Positions 13,629 through 21,578 of a DNA stretch of 21,578 bases are shown one piece after another (the first letter of the stretch is position 1; each line of letters begins with the position of its first letter). The notes under the pieces are model-generated. The model saw only the letters and a program-made list of their open reading frames with translations, was not told the origin of the DNA and searched no databases. The DNA comes from JANMEX01 sp031422915 (GTDB lineage: Bacteria > Pseudomonadota > Alphaproteobacteria > Rhizobiales > Rhizobiaceae). The DNA lies in the NCBI GenBank assembly GCA_031422915.1, contig JANPEK010000015.1:1-21578 (forward strand). The letters are read 5' to 3'. Both the position numbers and the translations under genes were made by a program.

Positions 13629-16600
13629 CTACTCTGCCGGTGTGGCGTGCAACGCTCCCCGCATCTCATCGTCGAGCAGCTTCACCTCGTCAGAGTGTGG
13701 CTTCGACGGCCCTGCCAGCATCAGATAAGCCACCGGCGTGATATATAGCGTCACCAGCGTCGAAAGCCCGAGGCCACCGACAATCACCCAGCCCAGCGCA
13801 ATGCGCGCTTCCGCGCCAGCGCCATGCCCGAAAACGAGCGGCAGCCCGCCGAGCGCAGTGGCAATCATCGTCATCATCACCGGACGAAGCCGTATGCTCG
13901 AAGCACTCTTGATCGCTTCACGCACAGCCATGCCGCGGTCGCGCTGCTGGTTGGCAAACTCGACAATCAAAATGCCGTTCTTGGCCATGATACCCACCAG
14001 CATCACGAGTCCGATCTGGCTGTAAATATTGAGCGTCGTTCCCGTCAGCGCCAACGCCAGCACCGCACACGCAAGGCCAAGCGGCACAGTCGCCATGATG
14101 ATCACAGCACTGACAAAGCTCTCGAACTGCGCCGCCAGCACCAGAAAGATGATGATCAGCGCAAAGCCGAACGTCGTGCCCATGCCACCCGAGCTTTCCT
14201 GCAAAACCGCAGCTTCCGCCAGCGGAACGACCCGCGCACCTGAAGGCAGCAGCGGCTCCGCCATCTCGTTCAACCTGTCCAGCGATTGGCCAAGCGTCGC
14301 CCCGGCAGCAAGGTTCGTTGACAGCGAAACTGCCCGAAGCTGCGACTCACGCGCCAGCGACGGCGCCACAGCCTTCTCCTGCAAAGTCGCAATCGTCGAC
14401 ATCGGCACCGTGCGCCCGTCCTTGGTGCGCAGGAAGATGTTCTCCAGATCCGTCGGATCATTGACAGGATTGGATGTGGACAGGATCGTCACCGAAACCG
14501 CCACCCCATCAACATAGACCTCGCCAATCGACTGGCCGTCAAGCAGCGCCTGCAACACGCTCGAAAGCCCGGTGATGTCTATCCCAAGATCAGACGCCCG
14601 CTCGCGGTTGACGGCAATGGTCAGCTGCGCTTGCGTCGCTTCCGTGTTCAGCCGCGCATTGTCAAACTCGCCCGACTGGTTCATCAAATCGATCAGTTTC
14701 TGAGCGGATTCCGAGAGCTTTTCGTAATCGTTTCCAACCAGCGCCACCTGCAGCCCATTGCCGCCACCACGGATGCCAAGACTGTTCGGCTGCATGGCCG
14801 TCGCCTGCACAGTCGGAACCTGCGCCACAGCCTTGTTCATGTCCATGACAATATCATTCTGGCTGCGTGTCCGCTCATCCCACTTGGCCAGCGTCAGCAC
14901 CATGAAGCCGGAGTTCTTCGATCCGCCCTGCCCGCTGATCGAGAACACATTCTTGACTTCGCCGCTATCCAGCAGCGGCTGCAGTCTCTCCTCAACTTGC
15001 TGCATCTGCGCGCGGGTATAATCAAGGCTCGCGCCCTGTGGCGCTGCAACGCGCATCATCACAATCGAGCGGTCCTCGCGCGGCGTCAGTTCCTGCGTGA
15101 TCTGCGTGAATATGCCATAGGCAATCGCGGACAAAACCAATCCTGCCGCCACCACAATCAGCGGCGCGTTGAGGCAAGAGGACAGCGTCCGCAGATAAAC
15201 CCGCGCAAGCCAGCCGCCAATGCCTGCTACAATGCCCTTGTCATGCCGCGCCATCTCTCCGCCAAGCATGCGCGAAGCCAGCATCGGACACAGCGTCAGC
15301 GATACAATTGATGACAGCCCTACCGAGAAGGCCAGCACAAAGCCGAACTCACGGAACAACCGTCCAGTCTGGCCGGGCAGGAACGACAGCGGAATGAACA
15401 CTGCCGCCAGCGTTGCCGTCGTCGCCACCACGGCGAAGAACACTTCGCGCGTGCCAATCACCGCGGCAGCCCTCGGCCCCATGCCTTCCGAGCGCCGCCG
15501 CACAATGTTTTCCAGCACCACGATGGCATCGTCAACCACCATGCCTGTGGCCAGAACAATTGCCAGCAAAGTCAATATGTTGATCGAAAATCCTGCCAGA
15601 TAGATTGCAGACAGTGTGCCGATCAGCGCCACCGGCATCGTAATGGCCGGAATGAACGTCGCCCGCCAGTCGCGCAGAAAAAGGTAAATCACCCCGACCA
15701 CAATCAACACTGCCAGCACCAGCGATCGCACAACCTCATCAATCGCCCCTTCGATGAACACCGCGTCGTCGCTGGTAATTGTCACGGTCGTGCCGTCCGG
15801 CAGCGATTTCTGCAAATCATCCACCGCAGCGTGGACACCGTTGGAAATGCTCAGCGTGTTGGATTGCGCCTGCCGGATCACGCCAAGCCCGACCCCCTGC
15901 TTGCCATTGGCCCGCAGCGACGTCGCGCCATCCTTCGGCCCCAGTGTCACGCCAAGCCGCACGCGGTCTTGGAGCAACAGATTCTCAAACTGCGCCGTCG
16001 TCGATATTTCGGCGGTCGCGCGCACCACAATTGCCTGCGTCTGGCTGGTCAGCGATCCGGCCGGAACATCGAACGTCATGCTTGAAAGCGCGTTGGCCAA
16101 GGATGCAATCGTCAGCCCCCTGCTCGCCAACTTTGCCTGATCGACATCAATGCGGAATATCTTGTCCTGATTGCCATAAATCTCGACATCCGCCACCCCT
16201 TCAACAGAGGCAATGCGGTCCGATATTTCGTCCTCGACCAGCAGTGAGAGATCTTCCATCGACATCGAAGACGACGTGACCGCCATGCGGATAATCGCCT
16301 GGCTGCTCGAATCCGCCTTCACAACCTGCGGATCGTCGGCATTGTCAGGCAGGCTGTTGATCACGCGCGACACCGCATCGCGCACATCGTTGGACGCTGA
16401 ATCAACATTCGTCGAGGGCGAGAATTCCAGCGTCACCCGGCTCGAGCCGAACGACGACTGCGAAGACACGGATTTCAGCCCGCCAACCCGCGCAACGGCA
16501 CCCTCAATGATCGACGTGATCTCGCGGTCAACCGTTTCGGGCGACGCGCCGGTGAATGTTGTGCGCACCGTGATCACCGGCTGGTCCACTTGCGGCAGTT

Positions 16601-16742
16601 CGCGCACCTCAATGCCAAAATAGGCCGCAAGTCCTGCAACTACAATCAAAGTGTTGAACACAAGCGCCAGGATTGGCCGACGCACGAACAGCGCGGTAAA
16701 TCCAGGCTCCGGCGCACCGTTCTCTTGAAGCGCCTCGCTCAT
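13629..16742 (-). CDS. RND efflux transporter permease (HAE1/AcrB-like)
   Basis: This 1,037-residue inner-membrane proton-driven pump is of the resistance-nodulation-division family. The order is typical: a first helix near 20-42, a large periplasmic porter domain, a block of helices, a second porter domain, and a last helix block. Key signatures include ELPQVDQPVITVRTTFTGASPETV and TM4 GMVVDDAIVVLENI with the proton-relay Asp404-Asp405. FLPGQTGRLFREFGFV and, in the second half, GIMAKNGILIVEFANQQRDRG are also present. It resembles the branch of pumps related to MdtB/MdtC and MexF more than metal (CusA) pumps. The substrate cannot be read from sequence. ATG 16742 overlaps the stop of the adaptor gene (ATGA), so translation is coupled. 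No outer-membrane channel gene is in the window. Confidence 0.93.
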   Translation of the reverse strand: MSEALQENGAPEPGFTALFVRRPILALVFNTLIVVAGLAAYFGIEVRELPQVDQPVITVRTTFTGASPETVDREITSIIEGAVARVGGLKSVSSQSSFGSSRVTLEFSPSTNVDSASNDVRDAVSRVINSLPDNADDPQVVKADSSSQAIIRMAVTSSSMSMEDLSLLVEDEISDRIASVEGVADVEIYGNQDKIFRIDVDQAKLASRGLTIASLANALSSMTFDVPAGSLTSQTQAIVVRATAEISTTAQFENLLLQDRVRLGVTLGPKDGATSLRANGKQGVGLGVIRQAQSNTLSISNGVHAAVDDLQKSLPDGTTVTITSDDAVFIEGAIDEVVRSLVLAVLIVVGVIYLFLRDWRATFIPAITMPVALIGTLSAIYLAGFSINILTLLAIVLATGMVVDDAIVVLENIVRRRSEGMGPRAAAVIGTREVFFAVVATTATLAAVFIPLSFLPGQTGRLFREFGFVLAFSVGLSSIVSLTLCPMLASRMLGGEMARHDKGIVAGIGGWLARVYLRTLSSCLNAPLIVVAAGLVLSAIAYGIFTQITQELTPREDRSIVMMRVAAPQGASLDYTRAQMQQVEERLQPLLDSGEVKNVFSISGQGGSKNSGFMVLTLAKWDERTRSQNDIVMDMNKAVAQVPTVQATAMQPNSLGIRGGGNGLQVALVGNDYEKLSESAQKLIDLMNQSGEFDNARLNTEATQAQLTIAVNRERASDLGIDITGLSSVLQALLDGQSIGEVYVDGVAVSVTILSTSNPVNDPTDLENIFLRTKDGRTVPMSTIATLQEKAVAPSLARESQLRAVSLSTNLAAGATLGQSLDRLNEMAEPLLPSGARVVPLAEAAVLQESSGGMGTTFGFALIIIFLVLAAQFESFVSAVIIMATVPLGLACAVLALALTGTTLNIYSQIGLVMLVGIMAKNGILIVEFANQQRDRGMAVREAIKSASSIRLRPVMMTMIATALGGLPLVFGHGAGAEARIALGWVIVGGLGLSTLVTLYITPVAYLMLAGPSKPHSDEVKLLDDEMRGALHATPAE

Positions 16743-17914
16743 GGCTGCCCCACCGGTTTGGCACCTGCAACAGTCAACTGCACGCCCGGTCGCACCCGCT
16801 GCATGCCTTCGCTGATCACCGGTTCACCCGCGTTCAACGCACCTTCAACCAGCACGTTCTCCGGATTGCGCTGGACTATGCGCACCGAAACCCGCTCAGC
16901 CTTGTCCTTGTTCAGCCGCCAGACATAAGAACCCTTGGAGTCCCACTGCACAGACAATGGATCGACGGCAGGGTAAGTCTCACCAGCAAATTTCATGGAA
17001 ACCGTGAACGACATACCGGCGCGAAGCTCGTCGTCAGCGTTTGGAATGCGCGCACGCACGCGAATTGTCCGGCTGGCAGCATCGATACGGCTGTCGATAG
17101 CCTCGACCACACCTGCATAGGGTTTACCCGGACGGGCAATGGCGCTGGCATCAATCGGAGCACCAACAGCAATCGCACTGGCAAACCGCTCCGGAACCCA
17201 AAAATCCACCAGAATTTCAGACCGGTCGTCCAGCGCCACAACTTGGGTCTGCGTCGTGACATTGTCGCCCGGATTGACCGCGACAATCCCGGCAATCCCG
17301 CTTATTGGCGCAGTAATCAGCCGTCGCTGCAAATTCAGCTCCGCAGTTTCAAGCGCCAGCTTGGCCTCGTCCACAGCCCGAAGCGCATCGTCGCGCTCCA
17401 CGCGTGTGACACTCTGCAAGCCCTTGTAGCGCGCCGCTTTCTCTTCAGCCGCGGCAAGTGCCAGTTTTGCCGAACTGACAGCAATCTTCTCGCTGGCATC
17501 ATCCAGCCGCGCGACAATGGTTCCGGCTTCAACTTTCGCTCCGGATGCAATCTCGACACTGGCCAGCGCGCCGGCAACGGCAGGCATGACGGTCACAGAC
17601 TTTATCGCCTGCCCGTCTCCAATGGCTTCCAGCTTGTCATTGACAATTCCCGTGGCAACAGCCGCGGTTGTGACAAGAACTGCCGCCGCGCCACGCCGCG
17701 CCTGTCCGGCTTGCGCTGACTGGCCCTGCACACCTTGCAGCGCAGTCGCAGCCTTGGCCTCACCCTCAGCGGCAGGCTCAAGGATGGAGATCAAACCCCG
17801 CGGCAAGCCCGCATTCAGCAAAACCTGGTCAGCGCCCGGCACAAACCGGACTGCGACTGCGGCGCTCCCCGCCAGCACAGCAGCGCTGAGCAAAAGTTGT
17901 GTCCAAACCTTCAT
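16739..17914 (-). CDS. RND efflux periplasmic adaptor (membrane fusion protein)
   Basis: This 391-residue adaptor links the RND pump to an outer-membrane channel. An N-terminal membrane helix or signal (residues 5-23) is followed by an Ala/Gln-rich linker. The lipoyl half-motif VMPAVAGALASVEIASGAKVEAGTIVARL comes next, then a coiled-coil hairpin of roughly 60 residues (VSSAKLALAAAEEKAARYKG onward). The second lipoyl half follows as RRLITAPISGIAGIVAVNPGD. The beta-barrel and membrane-proximal domains follow, with DSRIDAASRTIRVRARIPN. ATG 17914 has GGAG about 6 nt upstream. It is first in a probable operon with the permease (4-nt overlap) and the hydrolase. The 140-nt leader holds an AT-rich patch. 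Confidence 0.92.
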   Translation of the reverse strand: MKVWTQLLLSAAVLAGSAAVAVRFVPGADQVLLNAGLPRGLISILEPAAEGEAKAATALQGVQGQSAQAGQARRGAAAVLVTTAAVATGIVNDKLEAIGDGQAIKSVTVMPAVAGALASVEIASGAKVEAGTIVARLDDASEKIAVSSAKLALAAAEEKAARYKGLQSVTRVERDDALRAVDEAKLALETAELNLQRRLITAPISGIAGIVAVNPGDNVTTQTQVVALDDRSEILVDFWVPERFASAIAVGAPIDASAIARPGKPYAGVVEAIDSRIDAASRTIRVRARIPNADDELRAGMSFTVSMKFAGETYPAVDPLSVQWDSKGSYVWRLNKDKAERVSVRIVQRNPENVLVEGALNAGEPVISEGMQRVRPGVQLTVAGAKPVGQP

Positions 17915-17979
17915 GCAGTCTCCGCGACCATGGGAACGCTTTCTGCTCCAAAGTTAACGCGTCGCCGCGAAAATTCCGC

Positions 17980-17989
17980 ATTAATTAAT
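17980..17989. promoter_or_regulatory. AT-rich palindrome upstream of the RND operon
   Basis: ATTAATTAAT is a perfect 10-nt palindrome in an unusually AT-rich patch, about 65 nt before the adaptor start codon, in otherwise GC-rich DNA. It could be part of the pump promoter or an operator. No regulator gene lies beside it, so this rests on position and composition only. Confidence 0.25.
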
Positions 17990-18054
17990 TGTAATTCGCG
18001 CGATGGAACCGAAACCAGGATCGTGCGTTACGACTAGTTCACCGGTGTTTTGAA

Positions 18055-19329
18055 TTACGCGTCGCGGTAGCGCCCGATGGCAATACCGGCACCGGGCAGT
18101 AGAACGCGCAACAACGGCCCGGTCATGATCGTCGTACCAACCGCCATCAGCACCAGCATCGTGAACACATTTTGCGGAATGAATCCGAGCGAAAAGCCAA
18201 CATTCAGCACAATCAGCTCCATCAGTGCCCGCGTGTTCATCAGCACTGCCACAATGCGCGCCTTTGGCCCATCCATGCCGCCCGCCCGCGCCGCGAGATA
18301 AACCGGAATAATTTTCGTCCCGACAGCCGCCGCAAACAGGATCGCGCACCACAGCCAGTCTTGCATGGTCGTCAGTCCAAGCACATTGGTTCGCAGCCCC
18401 GTGTAGGTGAAAAACACCGGCAAAAAGAACACCAGCACAAACTGCCCGACCCGCTGCCGCCAAATCTCTACAAACCGGTCATGCTTGTGAAACATGAGCC
18501 CGAACAGAAACCCGCCGAATATCGTGAAAATGCCGAGCTTTTGCGTGATGATCCCGCACAGGAATATCCCCGCCAGCACCAGCGCCATCGCCATCGGCGG
18601 CAAAGGATCGCCATCGCGCGCATCGTCCGCAAAATACCTGTCTACGAGCGGCTGAACCGCATACCGCAGCACTGCCGCCATCACGCCAAGCCCGGCCAAT
18701 TGCAGCGCCACAGTCGGCCACGAAAGCGAAGCCGACGCCATCGCGGCAACCACCGCCAGCAGCATCCACCCGGCCACATCATTGGCCGCCGCCGCAGAAA
18801 TCGAGATCACACCGACCTCATGCCTTGTCAGCCCGAATTCAGCCAATATCCGCCCCAAAATCGGCACCGCCGTGATCGCCAGCGCAATGCTGATGAACAG
18901 TGAGTAGATCAGCCGGTCGATCCCCGGTGCCAGCAGCGGCTGGCTGATCCAGCCTGCCGCAAACCCGGTGACCAGCGGCACGAAAATGCTCGCAACCGCC
19001 ACCAGCACCGTCACCCGCCGGTTCTTCGCATCGCGCAAATGCCCGAAGTCAAAGTCGTAACCGATCTGGAACATCAACAGGATCAGCCCGATCTGGCTCA
19101 GCACCTGCATCGGCGCAGTCGCCTCAGCCGTAAACAGCGCCTGCGAAAAGTCCGGCAGAACATACCCGAGCAGCGAGGGCCCGAGCATCAATCCGGCAAC
19201 AATCTCGCCAACCGCGCGCGGCTGCCCCAATCGCCGCGCCACCTTGCCCGCAATCTGCGCTGCAAGCACAATCACGATCAGTTGGATAAGCACAGAAACC
19301 AGCAGCTCTTCAGTCTGATGCACGGTCAA
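18055..19329 (-). CDS. CPA2-family cation:proton antiporter (Kef-type membrane domain)
   Basis: This 424-residue polytopic inner-membrane protein of the Na+/H+ exchanger type exchanges K+ or Na+ for protons. It has about 12 hydrophobic segments. Signatures include GEIVAGLMLGPSLLG (41-55), QIGLILLMFQIGYDFDF, and AITAVPILGRILAEFGL with the neighbouring AANDVAGWMLLA that holds the transport Asp. MNTRALMELIVLNVGFSLG lies near the end. No TrkA-N/RCK regulatory domain follows, so gating by NAD or glutathione conjugates as in KefB/KefC is unlikely. The start is TTG 19329, with GAGG 8 nt upstream; GTG two codons later is the alternative. It ends 140 nt before the RND adaptor and is divergent from the helicase, so it is probably its own unit. 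Confidence 0.9.
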   Translation of the reverse strand: MTVHQTEELLVSVLIQLIVIVLAAQIAGKVARRLGQPRAVGEIVAGLMLGPSLLGYVLPDFSQALFTAEATAPMQVLSQIGLILLMFQIGYDFDFGHLRDAKNRRVTVLVAVASIFVPLVTGFAAGWISQPLLAPGIDRLIYSLFISIALAITAVPILGRILAEFGLTRHEVGVISISAAAANDVAGWMLLAVVAAMASASLSWPTVALQLAGLGVMAAVLRYAVQPLVDRYFADDARDGDPLPPMAMALVLAGIFLCGIITQKLGIFTIFGGFLFGLMFHKHDRFVEIWRQRVGQFVLVFFLPVFFTYTGLRTNVLGLTTMQDWLWCAILFAAAVGTKIIPVYLAARAGGMDGPKARIVAVLMNTRALMELIVLNVGFSLGFIPQNVFTMLVLMAVGTTIMTGPLLRVLLPGAGIAIGRYRDA

Positions 19330-19499
19330 TTAAGCTGCCTCACATGAATTTTCCAAGAGCACCGGCTAGCGCACAAACACCGGCAAATCCAGAGCCTGTG
19401 GAGCTCACGTCACTCCATGCACTGGCCCGCACCGCCCGCCTTCAACGCATCGCCCGCAACTTTTTGCCTTTCAGCCCGAATCACACCACATACCCTTAC

Positions 19500-21578
19500 A
19501 TGTCCGACCCCTTCGATGATGACATGCCGTTTTTCGACGTGCCCAAAGGCCAGCCGCCCGCTGGTCCGGGGATCGCCGCGCGCGCCCAAGGGGCGCTTAT
19601 GGCCGCCCGCCTCGGCCCTGCGTCCAACAAGTCCTACTTCGAAGGCCTCAACCCGGAGCAACTCCGAGCCGTCGAAACCACCGACGGTCCCGTGCTGGTG
19701 CTCGCCGGCGCGGGCACCGGCAAAACCCGCGTCCTCACCACCCGCATCGCCCATATTCTGGCCACCGGCAAAGCCTTCCCCAGCCAAATCCTCGCCGTCA
19801 CCTTCACCAACAAGGCCGCCCGCGAGATGAAGGAGCGCATCGGCCATCTGGTCGGTGAGGCCATAGAGGGCATGCCCTGGCTCGGCACATTCCATTCCAT
19901 CGGCGTCAAAATGCTGCGCCGCCACGCCGAGCTCGTCGGCCTCAAATCCAACTTCACCATCCTCGACACCGATGACGTGGTCCGCCTCATCAAACAACTG
20001 ATTCAAGCCGAAGGCTTGGACGACAAACGCTGGCCCGCCCGCCAGTTCGCGCTGATGATCGACGGCTGGAAGAACAAGGCGCTCAGCCCCAAGGACATTT
20101 CCGAAGGCGACGCGCGCTCGTTTGCCGGTGGCAAAGGCCGCCAGCTCTACGCCGCCTATCAGGAGCGCCTGAAAACCCTCAACGCCTGCGACTTCGGCGA
20201 CCTGTTGATGCACCCGATAGCCATGCTCCGCGCCAACCCGGACGTGCTGGCCGAATACCACAACAAGTTCCGCTACATTCTGGTCGACGAGTATCAGGAC
20301 ACGAACGTGGCGCAATACATGTGGCTGAGACTGCTGGCCCAGCCGCGCTCTTCAACCTCTCCCCTCCGGGGAGAGGTGCCGAGCGTCAGCGAGGCGGAGA
20401 GGGGAAGTCCGCCCGGCGCGCCAAATCCCCTCTCCGTCGGCTCCGCCGACACCTCTCCCCGCAAGCGGGGCGAGGTTAAACCTTCGGCCGAAGGCCGCAA
20501 GGGCGACCGCCCGTCGGGCGACGTTTCGCCCGCGCCCGCGCAGGCCAGCGCCGCAAGGCGCGGTGCGGCCGTGAGCGAGAACAAAGTCAACATCTGCTGC
20601 GTCGGCGATGACGACCAGTCCATCTACGGCTGGCGCGGCGCTGAAGTCGACAACATCCTGCGCTTCGAAAAAGATTTCCCCGGCGCCGCCGTCATCAAGC
20701 TCGAGCGCAATTACCGCTCCACCGAACACATCCTCGGCGCAGCCGCCCACCTCATCGCGCATAATGAAGGCCGCCTCGGCAAGACCCTGTTCACCGAAAA
20801 GGAATCCCCCGATCATGACCGCGTCATGGTCCATGCCGGCTGGGATTCGGAAGAAGAAGCCCGCGCCGTCGGCGAGGAGATCGAGCAACTCCAGCGCAAG
20901 CAGCACAAGCTCAACGACATGGCCATCCTCGTCCGCGCCTCGTTCCAGATGCGCGAGTTTGAAGACCGCTTCGTCACTCTCGGCCTCAACTACCGCGTCA
21001 TCGGCGGCCCGCGCTTTTACGAACGCGCCGAAATCCGCGACGCCCTCGCCTACTTCCGCGTGGTCGCGCAAGCTGCCGACGATCTCGCCTTTGAGCGCAT
21101 CATCAACGTCCCCAAGCGCGGCCTCGGCGAGGCAGCCGTGCGCCAAATCCACGATGCCTCAAGAGCAAACCGCGTCCCCATGCTCGCCGCCGCCGCCGAC
21201 CTTGTCGAAACCGAAGAGTTGAAGCCCAAGGTCCGCTCCACGCTGCGCACCGTCGTCGAGCTGTTCGAACGCTGGACCAAGGCGCTCGACGAAAAGCCGC
21301 ACACCGAGCTTGCCGAGCAGATCCTCGAAGAGTCCGGCTACACCGACATGTGGAAAGCCGACCGCTCCGCCGAGGCTCCCGGCCGCCTTGAAAACCTCAA
21401 GGAACTCATCCGCTCGATGGAGGATTACGAGTCGATGCGCGCCTTCCTCGAACACGTCTCGCTGGTCATGGACGCCGAAAAGAACGAAAACCTCGACGCC
21501 GTCAGCATCATGACGCTGCATGGCGCCAAGGGCCTCGAGTTCAACACCGTCTTCCTCCCCGGTTGGGAAGAAGGTCTG
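19500..21578 (+). CDS. uvrD: UvrD/PcrA-type ATP-dependent DNA helicase, 3' end beyond window
   Basis: This is the first 693 codons of a superfamily 1A helicase that unwinds DNA 3' to 5' in mismatch and excision repair. The N-terminus MSDPFDDDMPFFD is typical of alphaproteobacterial members. Visible motifs are Q-motif GLNPEQLRAVE, Walker A AGAGTGKT (69-76), motif Ia TFTNKAAREM, motif II DEYQDT (263-268), motif III GDDDQSIYGWRG (from 369), motif IV LERNYRST and motif V MTLHGAKGLEF. Motif VI lies past the edge. Between II and III, residues about 282-360 are foreign to the family and come from a palindromic element. In relatives LLAQ runs almost directly into NICCVGDDDQS. The frame stays open throughout. 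ATG 19500 lacks a clear ribosome site but the homologous N-terminus starts there. The gene is divergent from the antiporter over 170 nt. Confidence 0.92.
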   Translation, partial: MSDPFDDDMPFFDVPKGQPPAGPGIAARAQGALMAARLGPASNKSYFEGLNPEQLRAVETTDGPVLVLAGAGTGKTRVLTTRIAHILATGKAFPSQILAVTFTNKAAREMKERIGHLVGEAIEGMPWLGTFHSIGVKMLRRHAELVGLKSNFTILDTDDVVRLIKQLIQAEGLDDKRWPARQFALMIDGWKNKALSPKDISEGDARSFAGGKGRQLYAAYQERLKTLNACDFGDLLMHPIAMLRANPDVLAEYHNKFRYILVDEYQDTNVAQYMWLRLLAQPRSSTSPLRGEVPSVSEAERGSPPGAPNPLSVGSADTSPRKRGEVKPSAEGRKGDRPSGDVSPAPAQASAARRGAAVSENKVNICCVGDDDQSIYGWRGAEVDNILRFEKDFPGAAVIKLERNYRSTEHILGAAAHLIAHNEGRLGKTLFTEKESPDHDRVMVHAGWDSEEEARAVGEEIEQLQRKQHKLNDMAILVRASFQMREFEDRFVTLGLNYRVIGGPRFYERAEIRDALAYFRVVAQAADDLAFERIINVPKRGLGEAAVRQIHDASRANRVPMLAAAADLVETEELKPKVRSTLRTVVELFERWTKALDEKPHTELAEQILEESGYTDMWKADRSAEAPGRLENLKELIRSMEDYESMRAFLEHVSLVMDAEKNENLDAVSIMTLHGAKGLEFNTVFLPGWEEGL
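20343..20579 (+). repeat. Palindromic repeat element inserted in frame in the helicase gene
   Basis: About 237 bp packed with inverted repeats. ACCTCTCCCC (20355-20364) pairs with GGGGAGAGGT (20368-20377) over a 3-nt loop. CGGAGAGGGGA (20395-20405) pairs with TCCCCTCTCCG (20426-20436). GTCGGC/GCCGAC (20436-20450) flanks TCC. CCCCGC/GCGGGG lies near 20457-20470, and CCTTCGGCCGAAGG is a 14-nt palindrome at 20481-20494. Smaller GC-rich repeats fill the rest. The look is that of the mosaic palindromic elements of Hyphomicrobiales (RIME-like), which are normally intergenic. The length is divisible by three and the helicase frame has no stop. Exact borders are inferred from where helicase homology stops and resumes. 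Confidence 0.85.

Noticed and set aside
19410..21152. Open frames of 301 and 266 codons on the - strand opposite the helicase
   Set aside because: The + strand frame carries all the helicase motifs in order; the antisense products have no recognisable domain and reflect codon bias.

Overview
The window looks like a chromosomal segment of an alphaproteobacterium, most likely of the order Hyphomicrobiales (Rhizobiales). The evidence is GC-rich DNA, the coding half of a two-piece (circularly permuted) alphaproteobacterial tmRNA with tag ANDNYAEVRLAA, an alpha-type SspB adaptor followed by a DUF4169 gene and a small ribbon-helix-helix gene, and a palindromic repeat of the kind scattered through Hyphomicrobiales genomes. 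This is judged from sequence features only; no database search was possible.

Layout. (1) 1-1318, + strand: tmRNA coding piece, then sspB, a DUF4169 protein and an RHH protein in a tight cluster. tmRNA tags stalled proteins and SspB delivers tagged proteins to ClpXP, so the first two form one ribosome-rescue and proteolysis locus. (2) 1328-6658, - strand: a large AsmA-family envelope protein with a coiled-coil tail, preceded by an FAD-dependent D-lactate dehydrogenase (LDHD type). A hot-dog thioesterase is transcribed divergently from the latter. (3) About 7235-12660, an accessory patch: a VapBC-type toxin-antitoxin pair, a decayed second copy of part of the thioesterase gene, a single-chain restriction-modification enzyme (nuclease, N6-adenine methylase and specificity domain, with no helicase), and a 94-residue protein with two sliding-clamp-like motifs. 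These are followed by two gene remnants, one BrnA-like, and a tail-anchored CBS-domain protein. A near-perfect 26-nt direct repeat brackets the stretch carrying the remnants and the CBS gene. (4) 12679-17914, - strand: an RND efflux adaptor and permease overlapping by ATGA, followed by a Tat-exported dienelactone-hydrolase-like protein. (5) 18055-19329, - strand: a CPA2 cation:proton antiporter. (6) 19500 to the window edge, + strand: a UvrD/PcrA-type helicase, open at the right edge.

The most striking observation is in the helicase. A palindrome-rich element of about 237 bp sits inside the gene between motif II and motif III. It is a multiple of three, has no stop, and would add about 79 Pro/Ser/Arg/Gly-rich residues to an essential-type motor domain. 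Other points worth attention are the restriction enzyme's helicase-less build and lower-GC specificity half, the decayed thioesterase copy beside vapBC, and the clamp-motif protein. I found no CRISPR array, tRNA, rRNA, transposase or integrase. Almost all of the DNA is accounted for by genes; the longest stretch without an intact gene is 11691-12108, which holds two gene remnants.
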